A stretch of 64,000 bases of DNA from Cohnella sp. GbtcB17 (GTDB lineage: Bacteria > Bacillota > Bacilli > Paenibacillales > Paenibacillaceae), in contig NZ_JAGXJW010000029.1 in NCBI RefSeq assembly GCF_019091135.1, forward strand, positions 21,665-85,664. Direction: 5' to 3'. The position numbers were made by a program, and so were the translations under genes. Below are positions 52,543 to 61,100 of this stretch, piece after piece. A model generated the notes under the pieces. The model worked only from the letters and a program-made list of their open reading frames with translations, searched no databases and was not told where the DNA came from. Every line of letters begins with the position of its first letter. Position 1 is the first letter of the stretch.

Positions 52543-53526
52543 CTAGTAGGCGTTCATGCGAAGCCGTTTTTCCAGCCGCTCGTCGCTAAGCCAACCGACG
52601 TACGACTGAAATACCTTATAGGAAGCGTCCATCATGACCGTCGCCACGAAAGGATACTGCTTGCGATGCCGGTACCGGATATCGATCCAGCGAACCTCGT
52701 AGCCCCAAGGCTGCTCCCTGACCTGCGCGCAAGGAAAAGGCGTGACGTTCAACAGCGCTTGCACGTCCTTGTTCTTTTTGGAGGCTTCCACTGCCGGGTG
52801 AACGTCGCATTTCGTATGGTCGATCCAATGCACAGCGCCTTTGTCCCATTCCCCGATGGCGAATGTGCAGTCCGTCGATTGCCGCACCAGATTCCACCGA
52901 TGCAGGTTCAGCGTGGGCAGCAGCGTGTACTGATCGCCTTCCCGCCGCTGTGGATCAAGCGAGGGGATGCGGGCCGACAGGCGACGGTGTACGACGCTCC
53001 GCCAGGCGTAGTACACGGCCAGCAACGCGTACAGCACGGGGAAAACGACGGTGGGACGCGCCCAGCCGGTCAGCCATAGCAAAATGGCGACGAGATGCGC
53101 GCCGAAAATAAACGGATCGAAGATATGGATGATATTCCATGCGATCCACTTCCGCGTGACGGGCCGGAACGCTTGCGTGCCGTAGGAGTTGAACAGATCG
53201 CTCAGTACGTGAAAGAGCACGGCGAGCAGCACCCACAAGCCGATATGCCACCAGGACACGCTTCGGAACAGAAGAGACACCGCGAGCGTGATCAGGACGG
53301 TCCAGCCGGCGATGGCCGGAAAAGAGTGGGACATGCCCCTGTGGTTTTTGATATAATCGGCATTGCTCTTGAAGCGCAGCACCGTATCGAAATCCGGGGC
53401 CTGGGAGCCCGCGATCGTGCCGATCAGTACCGCGACGGGGCCGTAAGGCTCGGAGGCGATGACGGGATCGATCAAGGCGAGTCCGCCGAGTCCGAGCCCG
53501 AAAACGAGATGCGTCCCGGAATCCAT
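52543..53526 (-). CDS. YfhP-like membrane-bound metal-dependent hydrolase
   Basis: A 327-aa protein of the YdjM/YfhP family. The N-terminal half has about four helices with MDSGTHLVFGLGLGGLA, GSQAPDFDTV and HRGMSHSFPAI, whose His and Asp residues form the putative metal site. The C-terminal half is a soluble domain not found in short members. ATG at 53526 is chosen because AAAGGAGA lies 8 nt upstream. Three copies of a GGCTAGATC-like 9-mer surround its stop codon. Confidence 0.87.
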   Translation of the reverse strand: MDSGTHLVFGLGLGGLALIDPVIASEPYGPVAVLIGTIAGSQAPDFDTVLRFKSNADYIKNHRGMSHSFPAIAGWTVLITLAVSLLFRSVSWWHIGLWVLLAVLFHVLSDLFNSYGTQAFRPVTRKWIAWNIIHIFDPFIFGAHLVAILLWLTGWARPTVVFPVLYALLAVYYAWRSVVHRRLSARIPSLDPQRREGDQYTLLPTLNLHRWNLVRQSTDCTFAIGEWDKGAVHWIDHTKCDVHPAVEASKKNKDVQALLNVTPFPCAQVREQPWGYEVRWIDIRYRHRKQYPFVATVMMDASYKVFQSYVGWLSDERLEKRLRMNAY

Positions 53527-53619
53527 GATCATGATCTCCTTTGCCGTCAAATTCGCCGCGGGCGCGGCATCGGTATAGTATGGGCGCCGCATGATTCAAA
53601 TATGAGGGGGAGACGACGC

Positions 53620-53928
53620 ATGTCCCTGATCCTGTTTTGCGAATACAGCATTCCGGAAGCGAACCGGGAACGATATCTGGCTTGGGTCCGCGAGGAACCG
53701 TCGAAATGGGAAGGCGCGGAGCTGGCGGAAAACCGGGAGCAGCCCGGCGTTTTCGTCGAGCTGCGCCGGGCCGCGAACGAACGCGAAGCCGAAGCCATGA
53801 AAAAAGAACGCCTCGAGGGGCGTTCCTGGTCGGAGATGGCGTCTTGGGCAAAGGGCGGACGGGAAGGTCTGAGAGTGTGGACCTTCGCGCCCGTCGTCCC
53901 CGGGACGGCGCCGCTTAGCGGCGAGTGA
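53620..53928 (+). CDS. Hypothetical protein, about 100 residues
   Basis: A 102-aa soluble protein, MSLILFCEYSIPEANRERYL at the start, with ELAENREQPGVFVELRR and a Trp-rich end. The pattern resembles small dimeric alpha-beta barrel (NIPSNAP/ABM-like) proteins, but this is only an impression. GAGGGGGAG lies 7 nt before the ATG. It is divergent from the YfhP-like gene, and its last 14 nt overlap the end of gerQ on the other strand. Confidence 0.65.
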   Translation: MSLILFCEYSIPEANRERYLAWVREEPSKWEGAELAENREQPGVFVELRRAANEREAEAMKKERLEGRSWSEMASWAKGGREGLRVWTFAPVVPGTAPLSGE

Positions 53929-54436
53929 CGGGATTGTTCGCCGAGCCGAAGGGCAAATTATAATTAAGCGGCTCGTCGAACGTAATGTAGTCGAGGTTCA
54001 CCATGAGCAGCAGGAATCGCATGCCTGTAGCCGGATCGCTGATAATAATGTGATCTCGCCCAGCGGCTTCGAGGACGCCTTTGAAGATTTTGGCGTTCCA
54101 TTCGCTGTTGTTTTCGTAGGTCATGTAGAGTGTGGCCACTTTGCCGAGGTTCATGCGCAGGATGTTCTCGACGAACGATTCCTCGCGGCCGGTCGTCGGG
54201 AGGAACGTGGTGACCGGCAGCGCGCCGGTCGCGGCCGGCGGCGTCATATTCATGGGCATCGAACCGTTCGGTGCGGTCGTCATACCGGAAGGCATCATAC
54301 CTGGCATCATGCCGGGCATCATACCGGGCATCATGCCCGGCATCGTCTGCATGCCGGACATGGGCTGATTGGCGGTTGCGGGGCTCATCGACATTTGCGG
54401 CATGCTGCCTTGGGGCATAGCCATTCTGTTGTACAA
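53915..54436 (-). CDS. gerQ: Spore coat protein GerQ
   Basis: A 173-aa coat protein. The N-terminal region (1-75) is rich in Met, Pro and Gly with five successive PGMM/PSGM repeats; the C-terminal half (about 85-165) has the conserved EESFVENILRMNLGKVATLYMTYEN, EWNAKIFKGVLEAAGRDHIIIS and LLLMVNLDYITFDEPL blocks. GerQ is needed for CwlJ location during germination and is crosslinked by transglutaminase in Bacillus. The TTG start has GGAGG 7 nt upstream. Confidence 0.92.
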   Translation of the reverse strand: MYNRMAMPQGSMPQMSMSPATANQPMSGMQTMPGMMPGMMPGMMPGMMPSGMTTAPNGSMPMNMTPPAATGALPVTTFLPTTGREESFVENILRMNLGKVATLYMTYENNSEWNAKIFKGVLEAAGRDHIIISDPATGMRFLLLMVNLDYITFDEPLNYNLPFGSANNPVTRR

Positions 54437-54716
54437 GGGAGATCCTCCTTTAATTGGGCGGCGCTTATATGCGCCCGATCGTACACGAGCGGCCGATTCA
54501 TGAAGCTTTAAAAGCAATGGGCGAATGTCTCCGTACAGTGTATTGCGCCCATGGGCGAAAGGTGACAGTATCCGCCGACGCTTTTTGACGCTTTGACGGC
54601 AAACGGATGTCGGCCGGGTGGCGCACAGGTGGCGATTTGATGAACAGCCCCGCGCGAACATTGTCAAGGTGTGCAGATTTGGTTATCATCTAATAGAAGG
54701 AAATAGATAACGTTTC

Positions 54717-54735
54717 AGCCGCTTGCGGCTTTTTA
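54717..54735 (+). terminator. Short terminator-like hairpin just before ctaB
   Basis: AGCCGC-TT-GCGGCT followed by TTTT, 20 nt upstream of the ctaB start. The stem is only 6 bp, so it may be a weak attenuator. The rest of 54437-54754 shows no gene; it holds the gerQ and ctaB upstream regions. Confidence 0.4.
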
Positions 54736-54754
54736 TGTTTGAAGGAGGCACACC

Positions 54755-55624
54755 GTGTTCAAAGATCTTGTGGCCCTGACCAAGCCGCGCATCATCCGTC
54801 TTAACCTCATCGCGGCATTTGGCGGGTTCTGGGTCGCGTCGAGGTGGCAAATTCAGAACTGGGACTTTTGGGTGGAACTGTTCTGGATGCTGATCGGCAC
54901 GACGCTGACGATGGCCGCGGCTTGCGTCTTTAACAATTACTGGGATCGGGACTTCGATACGAAGATGGCCCGCACGAGCGATCGCGCGCTCCCGCAGGGA
55001 CGGTTGTCGCCGGGATTCGTGCTGGGCTATTCGATCGTGCTCGGCGTGCTCGGTCTCGCCACGCTGTTCGTGTTGGTCAATCCGCTATGCGGCTGGCTGG
55101 GACTGCTCGGCATGTTCGTCTACGGCGTCGTCTACACGATCTGGCTGAAGCGGACGTCCACCTGGAGCACGTCGATCGGCGGAATCTCCGGCGCGATGCC
55201 GCCGGTGATCGGGTACTGCGCGGTGACCGGCGAAGTGGATGCCGGCGCCTGGATTCTGTTCGCGCTGCTCTTCCTCTGGCAGCCGCCGCATTTCTGGTCG
55301 CTGACGATCCGCCGCGTCGAGGAATACCGGGCTGCGGGCTTCCCTGTCCTTCCGGTCGTGAAGGGCATTCTTCGGACGAAGTGGCAGATGATTCCTTATA
55401 TTTTGCTTCTGCTGGTCGCCTCGATCCTGATGTATACGTACGATTACGTCGGTATCTATTATCTCGTGCTGTCGGTCGTCATCGTCGGCGCCTGGCTGAT
55501 CCACGCGATCTCGGGGCTTGTGGCCAAGGATACCGAGAAGTGGGCGAAAATGGACTTCCTGTTTTCCGTCAACTATTTGATGGTTATGTTTCTCGTGATG
55601 ATACTCGATACGAACGGAGTGTAA
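54755..55624 (+). CDS. ctaB: Protohaem IX farnesyltransferase (haem O synthase)
   Basis: A 289-aa membrane prenyltransferase with about eight helices that adds a farnesyl group to haem B, making haem O for terminal oxidases. The two Asp motifs are NNYWDRDFDTKMART (about 67-81) and the region around WQPPHFWSL-RRVEEYRAAGFPVLP. GTG start after GAAGGAGG. It is coupled (5-nt gap) to the Sco gene, a cytochrome-oxidase assembly pair. Confidence 0.95.
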   Translation: MFKDLVALTKPRIIRLNLIAAFGGFWVASRWQIQNWDFWVELFWMLIGTTLTMAAACVFNNYWDRDFDTKMARTSDRALPQGRLSPGFVLGYSIVLGVLGLATLFVLVNPLCGWLGLLGMFVYGVVYTIWLKRTSTWSTSIGGISGAMPPVIGYCAVTGEVDAGAWILFALLFLWQPPHFWSLTIRRVEEYRAAGFPVLPVVKGILRTKWQMIPYILLLLVASILMYTYDYVGIYYLVLSVVIVGAWLIHAISGLVAKDTEKWAKMDFLFSVNYLMVMFLVMILDTNGV

Positions 55625-55629
55625 CATAG

Positions 55630-56352
55630 ATGTCCCAAGAGTTCGAAGGACCCGGCGTATCCGGGAATCAAGATCGGCCCGGCCCAGGTTCCGCGCCCCT
55701 GAACGTCAATGTTAACGGCACCGTTCAGGTCAAGCCGGCGAGGCCATGGTACGTGCGCTACGGCTTTTCGCTGGCGCTGTTCGCGCTGCTGCTTGTGCTG
55801 ATCGCCTGGCTGCTCATCCGTCAGCAGCAAGCGGACAAACTGCCTGTCATCGGCGCCGCGCCTGACTTTACTTATCAGGATATCGACGGCAACGACGTCA
55901 GCATGAGCTCGCTCGACGGCAAGGTGCGTCTGGTGTACTTCTTCTTCAGCAACTGCCCGGACGTCTGCCCGCCGACGACGTTTATGCTCTCTCAGGTACA
56001 GGATAAGCTCAAGGCAGAGGGCGAGTTCGGCAAAAGCGTCGATATCGTCTCCGTGACGATCGATCCGGTGCGCGATACGCCCGAAGCGCTTCGCGCGTTC
56101 GGCGACAAGTACCATGCCGACTATACGGGCTGGAAGTTCCTGCGCGGCGACGAAGCCGAGACGGCGGATCTCGCCTCCAAGTACGGCCTCCTCGCAGCCA
56201 AGGATGCGGAAGGATTTTTCTCCCACATGAACCTGATCGTCCTCGTCGACAAGAAGGGACGCATGCGCGAGCAGATCTTGCCGGAGTCGTCCGGCATCCC
56301 GAACTCGGCGACCGCCGACGACGTATACGCCAAAGTCAAAAAGCTGATGTAA
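55630..56352 (+). CDS. SCO1/SenC-family copper chaperone
   Basis: A 240-aa membrane-anchored thioredoxin-fold protein that delivers copper to the CuA site of cytochrome c oxidase. A Pro/Gly/Asn-rich cytoplasmic N-terminus (1-40) precedes one membrane helix (about 46-66) and the Sco domain with CPDVC (Cys109, Cys113) and the metal His199 in FSHMNLIVLVD. It forms an operon with ctaB. Confidence 0.93.
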   Translation: MSQEFEGPGVSGNQDRPGPGSAPLNVNVNGTVQVKPARPWYVRYGFSLALFALLLVLIAWLLIRQQQADKLPVIGAAPDFTYQDIDGNDVSMSSLDGKVRLVYFFFSNCPDVCPPTTFMLSQVQDKLKAEGEFGKSVDIVSVTIDPVRDTPEALRAFGDKYHADYTGWKFLRGDEAETADLASKYGLLAAKDAEGFFSHMNLIVLVDKKGRMREQILPESSGIPNSATADDVYAKVKKLM

Positions 56353-56359
56353 GATCGAC

Positions 56360-56408
56360 AAGCACCCCTTACGCGCCATTAATGGCACTGAGGGGTGCTT
56401 TGCTTTTT
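56360..56408 (+). terminator. Terminator after the ctaB-sco operon
   Basis: AAGCACCCCT and AGGGGTGCTT form a 10-bp stem, followed by TGCTTTTT. Confidence 0.8.
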
Positions 56409-56450
56409 GCGGGGTAAGGTCTGTTGGGGGAGATCGTCGAGGGACGTGGG

Positions 56451-56810
56451 CTAGTTCTTCCAGGGATCGGCGTCGGGAGCCGGGTACAGGATAAACTCCT
56501 CAAGTCCCGCCTTTTCCAGCTGCTGAATCAGATATTCCTCGGGCGTGCCCTCCACGCCGGCATAGCCGCGCCTGGTGTAAATGTGATCCGCATCCGGGAA
56601 AACGTCGCGCAGGACGCCGCGGATGCGTCGCCCGGACGAATCGTTGTCCATGTATAAGTAGACGTGCCTGCGACCGATCGCCTTGCGCAGCGCTTCGATC
56701 CGGCTCGAGCTGAGCGTGCCGAAGGTGCAGTGGATCGGCACTTCAGGGGACAGGACGCGCGCGAGCCGGCTGCGGTCGTTTTTTCCTTCGACGATGATGG
56801 CGATGTCCAA
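56451..56810 (-). CDS. Small Toprim-domain protein
   Basis: A 119-aa protein consisting almost only of a Toprim fold: IIVEGKND with the catalytic Glu near the start and YLYMDNDSSGRRIR with the DxD metal pair (about 51-64). Such small Toprim proteins, related to RNase M5 and primases, are common in Firmicutes, and their role in nucleic-acid processing is inferred. The TTG at 56810 follows AGAGGAGG; an ATG further upstream would add about 20 residues. Confidence 0.8.
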   Translation of the reverse strand: MDIAIIVEGKNDRSRLARVLSPEVPIHCTFGTLSSSRIEALRKAIGRRHVYLYMDNDSSGRRIRGVLRDVFPDADHIYTRRGYAGVEGTPEEYLIQQLEKAGLEEFILYPAPDADPWKN

Positions 56811-56936
56811 CGCGCAGGCGCCTCCTCTTTGAAGCGAGAAGCCGGTTCGGGCCGGCCGTCGCGATTTCATTTTGATCTATTGTACCACAAGGGCCGGGCA
56901 TGCTAAGCGTATGCGGCTGAGGCTGAGGCTGCGCGA

Positions 56937-56965
56937 TTGAGACCGCTGTCAAAAAGTTTTAGAAT
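56937..56965 (+). promoter_or_regulatory. Promoter of the ABC exporter operon
   Basis: TTGAGA, 17 nt, TAGAAT, about 45 nt upstream of the first gene. Confidence 0.6.
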
Positions 56966-57010
56966 AAGGCCTATACGCAAGGACCATCTCTCACCGGGAA
57001 GTGATGCAGG

Positions 57011-58774
57011 TTGAAGCCGAAGCGGATGCTCAGGGATTACATCAAGTCGAAGTGGCATGTTTACGGTTTCGCGATCCTGCTCATCGCGGCGGGCAATGCG
57101 ATCCAGTCTTATTACCCCCGGCTGCTCGGGAGCTTTACGGACCGGCTGCAGCAGGGCAAGCTGTCCCACGATGCGATCGTCGATTACAGCCTGGCCTTGC
57201 TAGCGGTGGGCGTCGCGTTCGGCGTGCTGGCCGGGGCGGGCCAATACGTCGTCATGCGGCTCGGCCGATTGTACGAGTTCGACATGCGCAAAAAGCTGTT
57301 CGCCCACTTCACGACGCTGAGCGAGCGCTTCTACTCCAAAAACGGCGTCGGCAAGCTGCTCAGCTATGTGATGAACGACGTGACCGCCGTCCGGGAATCG
57401 ATCTCGATGGGCATCAACCAGACGACCAACGCGACGATTCTCATCTTGTCGGCGATGGTCATGATGACGCTCAGCGACATTCCGCTGCGTCTCGTCCTCG
57501 TCTGCGTGCTGCCGCTGCTGCTCATCCCCTGGATCGTGACGAGGTTCGGTCCGGTCATTCGCAAGCGATCGCTTAACGTCCAGGACTCGCTCGGCAAAAT
57601 GACGGAATCGGCGGAGGAGCAGTTCGGCGGCATTCGCGTGACGAAGAAGTTCGCGGCGGAGGCGACGATGAACCGGCGTTTCGGGGAGACGGTCGACCGA
57701 ATTCGCGATAATCAGCTGCGCCTCGTGCGCGTCTCGTCGCTGTTTCAGGCGATCATCCCTTTTCTTGGCGCGCTCTCCATGATCGTGACGATCGCCTACG
57801 GCGGGTACCTGACGATCCGGCATACGATCTCGCTGGGCAACTTCGTCGAGCTCACGTTGTATATTCGCATGATGGTCGCGCCGCTGCAGCAGATCGGCAA
57901 CGTCATCAACACGATGCAGCGTTCGCGCGCTTCGCTCGAGCGGATCGGGGACCTGATGGCGGTCGAGCCGGATATTCGGGAATCGAAAAGCGCCCGGCAC
58001 CGCAGTCTGGAAGAAGCGTCGGTCAGCATACGCGGACTTAGCTTCGCATACCCGGATGCCGAGCGGCCGTCGCTGCGCGATATCAGTCTCGACATCGCGC
58101 CGGGCCGGACGCTCGGCATCCTGGGCAAGACGGGCAGCGGCAAGACGACGCTCGTCAAGCTGCTGCTGCGCGCGTACGATCCGCCGGCCGGCACGATCCG
58201 CATCGCAGGCGCGGACATCCGGGACTTTACGCTCGAGAGCCTGCGTGCGCAGATCGCCTACGTGCCGCAGGAGGGCTTCTTGTTCAGCACGACGATTCGC
58301 GACAACATCGCTTTCTACAAGCGCGATACGGAGCTGCCCACGGTAGAGAAGGCCGCGAGGCAGGCACAAATCTACGGCTCGATCGCCGAGCTGCCGGAGA
58401 GCTTCGACACAAGACTGGGCGAGCGGGGCGTCACGCTCTCCGGCGGACAGCGCCAGCGGACGGGACTCGCCCGCGGCCTCATTAAGGACGCGCCGATCCT
58501 CATCATGGACGACAGCGTCAGCGCGGTCGACGCAGTCACGGAGAAGCGGATCATCGACGGCATCCGCAAAGCCCGCAAGGGCAAGGCGACGATCATCATT
58601 GCGCACCGGATCAGCGCGCTCAAGCATGCGGACGAGATCGTCGTCATGGACGAAGGACGCATCGTGCAGCGGGGCACGCACAAGGAGCTGCTGGCGCAAG
58701 CGGGCCTGTACGCGACGTTGCACGCCATTCAGGAGGAGGGAGGACGCGAAGATGCAGAACCGACCGCCCGCTGA
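57011..58774 (+). CDS. Heterodimeric ABC exporter, degenerate-site subunit (YheI/BmrC-like)
   Basis: A 587-aa half-transporter: six helices (1-310) and an ATPase domain (about 335-575). Walker A GKTGSGKTT and signature LSGGQRQR are normal, but Walker B reads ILIMDDSVSAVD, with Asp in place of the catalytic Glu. This is the hallmark of the degenerate partner in asymmetric multidrug exporters such as BmrC/BmrD. TTG start with a modest ribosome site. It overlaps the next subunit gene by 23 nt. Confidence 0.9.
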   Translation: MKPKRMLRDYIKSKWHVYGFAILLIAAGNAIQSYYPRLLGSFTDRLQQGKLSHDAIVDYSLALLAVGVAFGVLAGAGQYVVMRLGRLYEFDMRKKLFAHFTTLSERFYSKNGVGKLLSYVMNDVTAVRESISMGINQTTNATILILSAMVMMTLSDIPLRLVLVCVLPLLLIPWIVTRFGPVIRKRSLNVQDSLGKMTESAEEQFGGIRVTKKFAAEATMNRRFGETVDRIRDNQLRLVRVSSLFQAIIPFLGALSMIVTIAYGGYLTIRHTISLGNFVELTLYIRMMVAPLQQIGNVINTMQRSRASLERIGDLMAVEPDIRESKSARHRSLEEASVSIRGLSFAYPDAERPSLRDISLDIAPGRTLGILGKTGSGKTTLVKLLLRAYDPPAGTIRIAGADIRDFTLESLRAQIAYVPQEGFLFSTTIRDNIAFYKRDTELPTVEKAARQAQIYGSIAELPESFDTRLGERGVTLSGGQRQRTGLARGLIKDAPILIMDDSVSAVDAVTEKRIIDGIRKARKGKATIIIAHRISALKHADEIVVMDEGRIVQRGTHKELLAQAGLYATLHAIQEEGGREDAEPTAR

Positions 58775-60584
58775 CCAGCGTTCCGCCGCCGAACAGCGTA
58801 CCGTTTCTGACCAGAGACCGCCTGCCGACCAGAAGGCCGCCTTTCGCGCCTTTTTCGGCTATATTCGCCCGCACAGACTGTCTTTTCTTCTCGTCTTCTG
58901 CTGCACGGTGCTGGCTATTGCGGCCGATCTGGCGCAGCCATACCTCGTCAAGGTCGCCATCGACGACAACATTCTGAAGGGCAGGGACGACTACGGCACG
59001 CTGCTCGTCATTTGTGCGATCTATTTGGGGCTTGCGCTTGCCGGCTTTCTTTTCACTTATTTGCAAAATAATTTGCTGCAATATCTCGGCCAAAACATTA
59101 TCGGCCGCATTCGCAAGGATCTGTTCGCGCACATCGGCAAGCAGTCGATGTCGTTTTTCGACCGGATGCCGGCGGGCAGCCTGATCACGAACGTGTCGAG
59201 CGACACGGAGACGCTCAACCAGTTTTTCTCGCAGGTGCTGCTCTCGCTCGTGCGCGACGGTCTGACGCTCATTTTTATTATTGCGATCATGTTCCAGCTC
59301 GACGTCACGCTTACGCTGTACTGCCTGATTTTGCTGCCGGTCATTGCGCTCATCGCGATCGGGTTCCGGACGTATATGCGGAAAACGTACCAGATCTCCC
59401 GCGCCGCGTTGTCTCGCCTGATCGCCTTCGCGGCGGAAAACCTGGCGGGCATGAACCTGATCCAGGCATTCCACCAGGAGCGGGAGCAGCAGAACCGGTT
59501 TACCGACAACAACCGGACGTACCTGCGGGCCAATCTGCGCGAGATCCGCACCAACGTGCTGTTCAACCGGTCGTTCGACATCCTGGGCAGCCTCTCCATC
59601 GCGCTCGTCACCTGGCTGGGCGGCGTGGCGGTGTTCAACAGCGCGATCGAGTTCGGCGTCCTGTACGCCTTTATCACGTACATCCGCCAGTTTTTCCAGC
59701 CGATCAGCACGATTACCTCGCAGTGGAACACGCTGCAGTCGACCACCGTATCGGTCGGGCGCATTTGGAGCCTGTTCGCCGTCAAGCCGGAGATCGAGGA
59801 CGCGGCGGAGACGCGAATGTTGGAGCGGGAGAAGGTCGCCGGACGAATCGACTTCAATCATGTCCGGTTCGGCTATCAAGCGGGCGTGCCGGTTCTGCAC
59901 GATCTGGATCTGCATATCGCGCCGGGCGAGATGATCGGCATCGTCGGCACGACCGGCGCCGGCAAAAGCTCGCTGATCAGCCTGCTGTGCCGTTTCTACG
60001 ATGTGTGGGAGGGCGATATCCGTATCGACGGCACGGACATCCGGACGCTCCCGCAGTCTTCGCTGCACCGGCTCGTCGGGCTCGTCCAGCAGGAGCCGTA
60101 TTTGTATTCGGGCAGCATCGTCGACAACATCCGCATGTTCGACGAGGAGATCACGCGCGAGGAAGTCATTCGCGCCTGCAAGTTCGTCGGCGCCGACGAT
60201 CTCATCGGCCGGCTGAAGGACGGCTACCACACGATGCTGTCGGAGCGCGGGAGCGGGCTGTCGGCGGGCGAGCGCCAGATGATCTCGTTCGCGCGGATCA
60301 TCGTGTTCAAGCCGAAGATCCTTATCCTCGACGAGGCGACGGCCAACCTTGATTCGTACACCGAGCACCTGATCCAGCGCGCGCTGCGCGTCGTGTCGCG
60401 GGAGCGGACGACGCTCGTCATCGCGCACCGGCTCTCGACCGTCATGCGGGCGAACCGCATCATCGTCATGAGCGGCGGCCGCATCGTCGAATCGGGCAGC
60501 CATGCCGAGCTGCTCGAGCAGCACGGGTACTACGAGGAGCTGTATCTGCATTCGCAGGGCAGAGAGGAGCGGGAGACGGGGTGA
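58752..60584 (+). CDS. Heterodimeric ABC exporter, catalytic subunit (YheH/BmrD-like)
   Basis: A 610-aa half-transporter: a hydrophilic Gln/Ala/Pro-rich N-terminus with repeated ADQ motifs (1-28), six helices, and an ATPase domain with Walker A GTTGAGKSS, signature LSAGERQM and Walker B ILILDEATANLD carrying the catalytic Glu. With the preceding protein it forms a drug or lipid exporter. AGGAGGGAGG lies just before the ATG. The start is inside the upstream gene, implying coupled synthesis of the two halves. Confidence 0.92.
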   Translation: MQNRPPADQRSAAEQRTVSDQRPPADQKAAFRAFFGYIRPHRLSFLLVFCCTVLAIAADLAQPYLVKVAIDDNILKGRDDYGTLLVICAIYLGLALAGFLFTYLQNNLLQYLGQNIIGRIRKDLFAHIGKQSMSFFDRMPAGSLITNVSSDTETLNQFFSQVLLSLVRDGLTLIFIIAIMFQLDVTLTLYCLILLPVIALIAIGFRTYMRKTYQISRAALSRLIAFAAENLAGMNLIQAFHQEREQQNRFTDNNRTYLRANLREIRTNVLFNRSFDILGSLSIALVTWLGGVAVFNSAIEFGVLYAFITYIRQFFQPISTITSQWNTLQSTTVSVGRIWSLFAVKPEIEDAAETRMLEREKVAGRIDFNHVRFGYQAGVPVLHDLDLHIAPGEMIGIVGTTGAGKSSLISLLCRFYDVWEGDIRIDGTDIRTLPQSSLHRLVGLVQQEPYLYSGSIVDNIRMFDEEITREEVIRACKFVGADDLIGRLKDGYHTMLSERGSGLSAGERQMISFARIIVFKPKILILDEATANLDSYTEHLIQRALRVVSRERTTLVIAHRLSTVMRANRIIVMSGGRIVESGSHAELLEQHGYYEELYLHSQGREERETG

Positions 60585-60684
60585 GGCGGCGTGCTGCCCG
60601 TCGGATGCAGATAAGCGGAGGCGAAGTACGGGGGTAAGGGAGGCGGCTGAAGCTGAAGGCTGAAGGCTAACCGCCGCGCCGTCG

Positions 60685-60975
60685 GTGCCGGGCCCGAAAG
60701 CACCAAAATGGTGCAACTGCGGCGAAAGTGTGTCGCTGCGCTGTGGGTGCCGGGCTTAAAAGCACCCAAATGGTGCTAATGCAGCGCAAGTGTGCCGCCA
60801 AGCCGCAGGGGCCGAGCCCGAAGGCACCAAAATGGTGCTACTGCGGCGAAAGTGTGTCGCTGCGCTGTGGGTGCCGGGCTTAAAAACACCAAAATGGTGC
60901 TACTGCAGCGCAAGCGCGCCGCCATACCGCAGGTGCCGGGCCCAAAAGCACCAAAATGGTGCAACTGCAGCGTGG
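60685..60975. repeat. 62-bp tandem hairpin array (5 units) with two-unit super-period
   Basis: The palindromic core GCACCAAAATGGTGC occurs at 60700, 60762, 60824, 60886 and 60948, exactly 62 bp apart (the second and fourth copies carry single changes). The spacers alternate between two types: 1 and 3 are nearly identical (GTGTGTCGCTGCGCTGTGG), and 2 and 4 resemble each other (GCAGCGCAAG-G-GCCGCC), giving a 124-bp A-B super-repeat. Because 62 is not a multiple of three, it is not coding. It lies between converging genes. No gene is seen in 60585-61100. Confidence 0.9.
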
Positions 60976-61035
60976 AGGTCGGACGACTTTGTCCTTCTCT
61001 AATCAGCAGTCAAGAAAGTAGCCTTAGACCGGATA

Positions 61036-61082
61036 CGCCAACGGGACGAAGCAGGTAATTCCTTTGCTTCGTCCCGTTGGCG
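61036..61082. terminator. Perfect 17-bp stem between converging genes
   Basis: CGCCAACGGGACGAAGC (61036-61052) is the exact reverse complement of 61066-61082, with a 13-nt loop. There is no T run on either strand, so it is either a terminator with a poor tail or an RNA 3'-end stabiliser for the MFS gene. Confidence 0.5.
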
Positions 61083-61100
61083 ATTTCGGCATCATTTCCG

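Noticed and set aside
52526..52550. Three copies of a GGCTAGATC-like 9-mer
   Set aside because: Too short and at the end of a gene; likely slippage, not a functional array.
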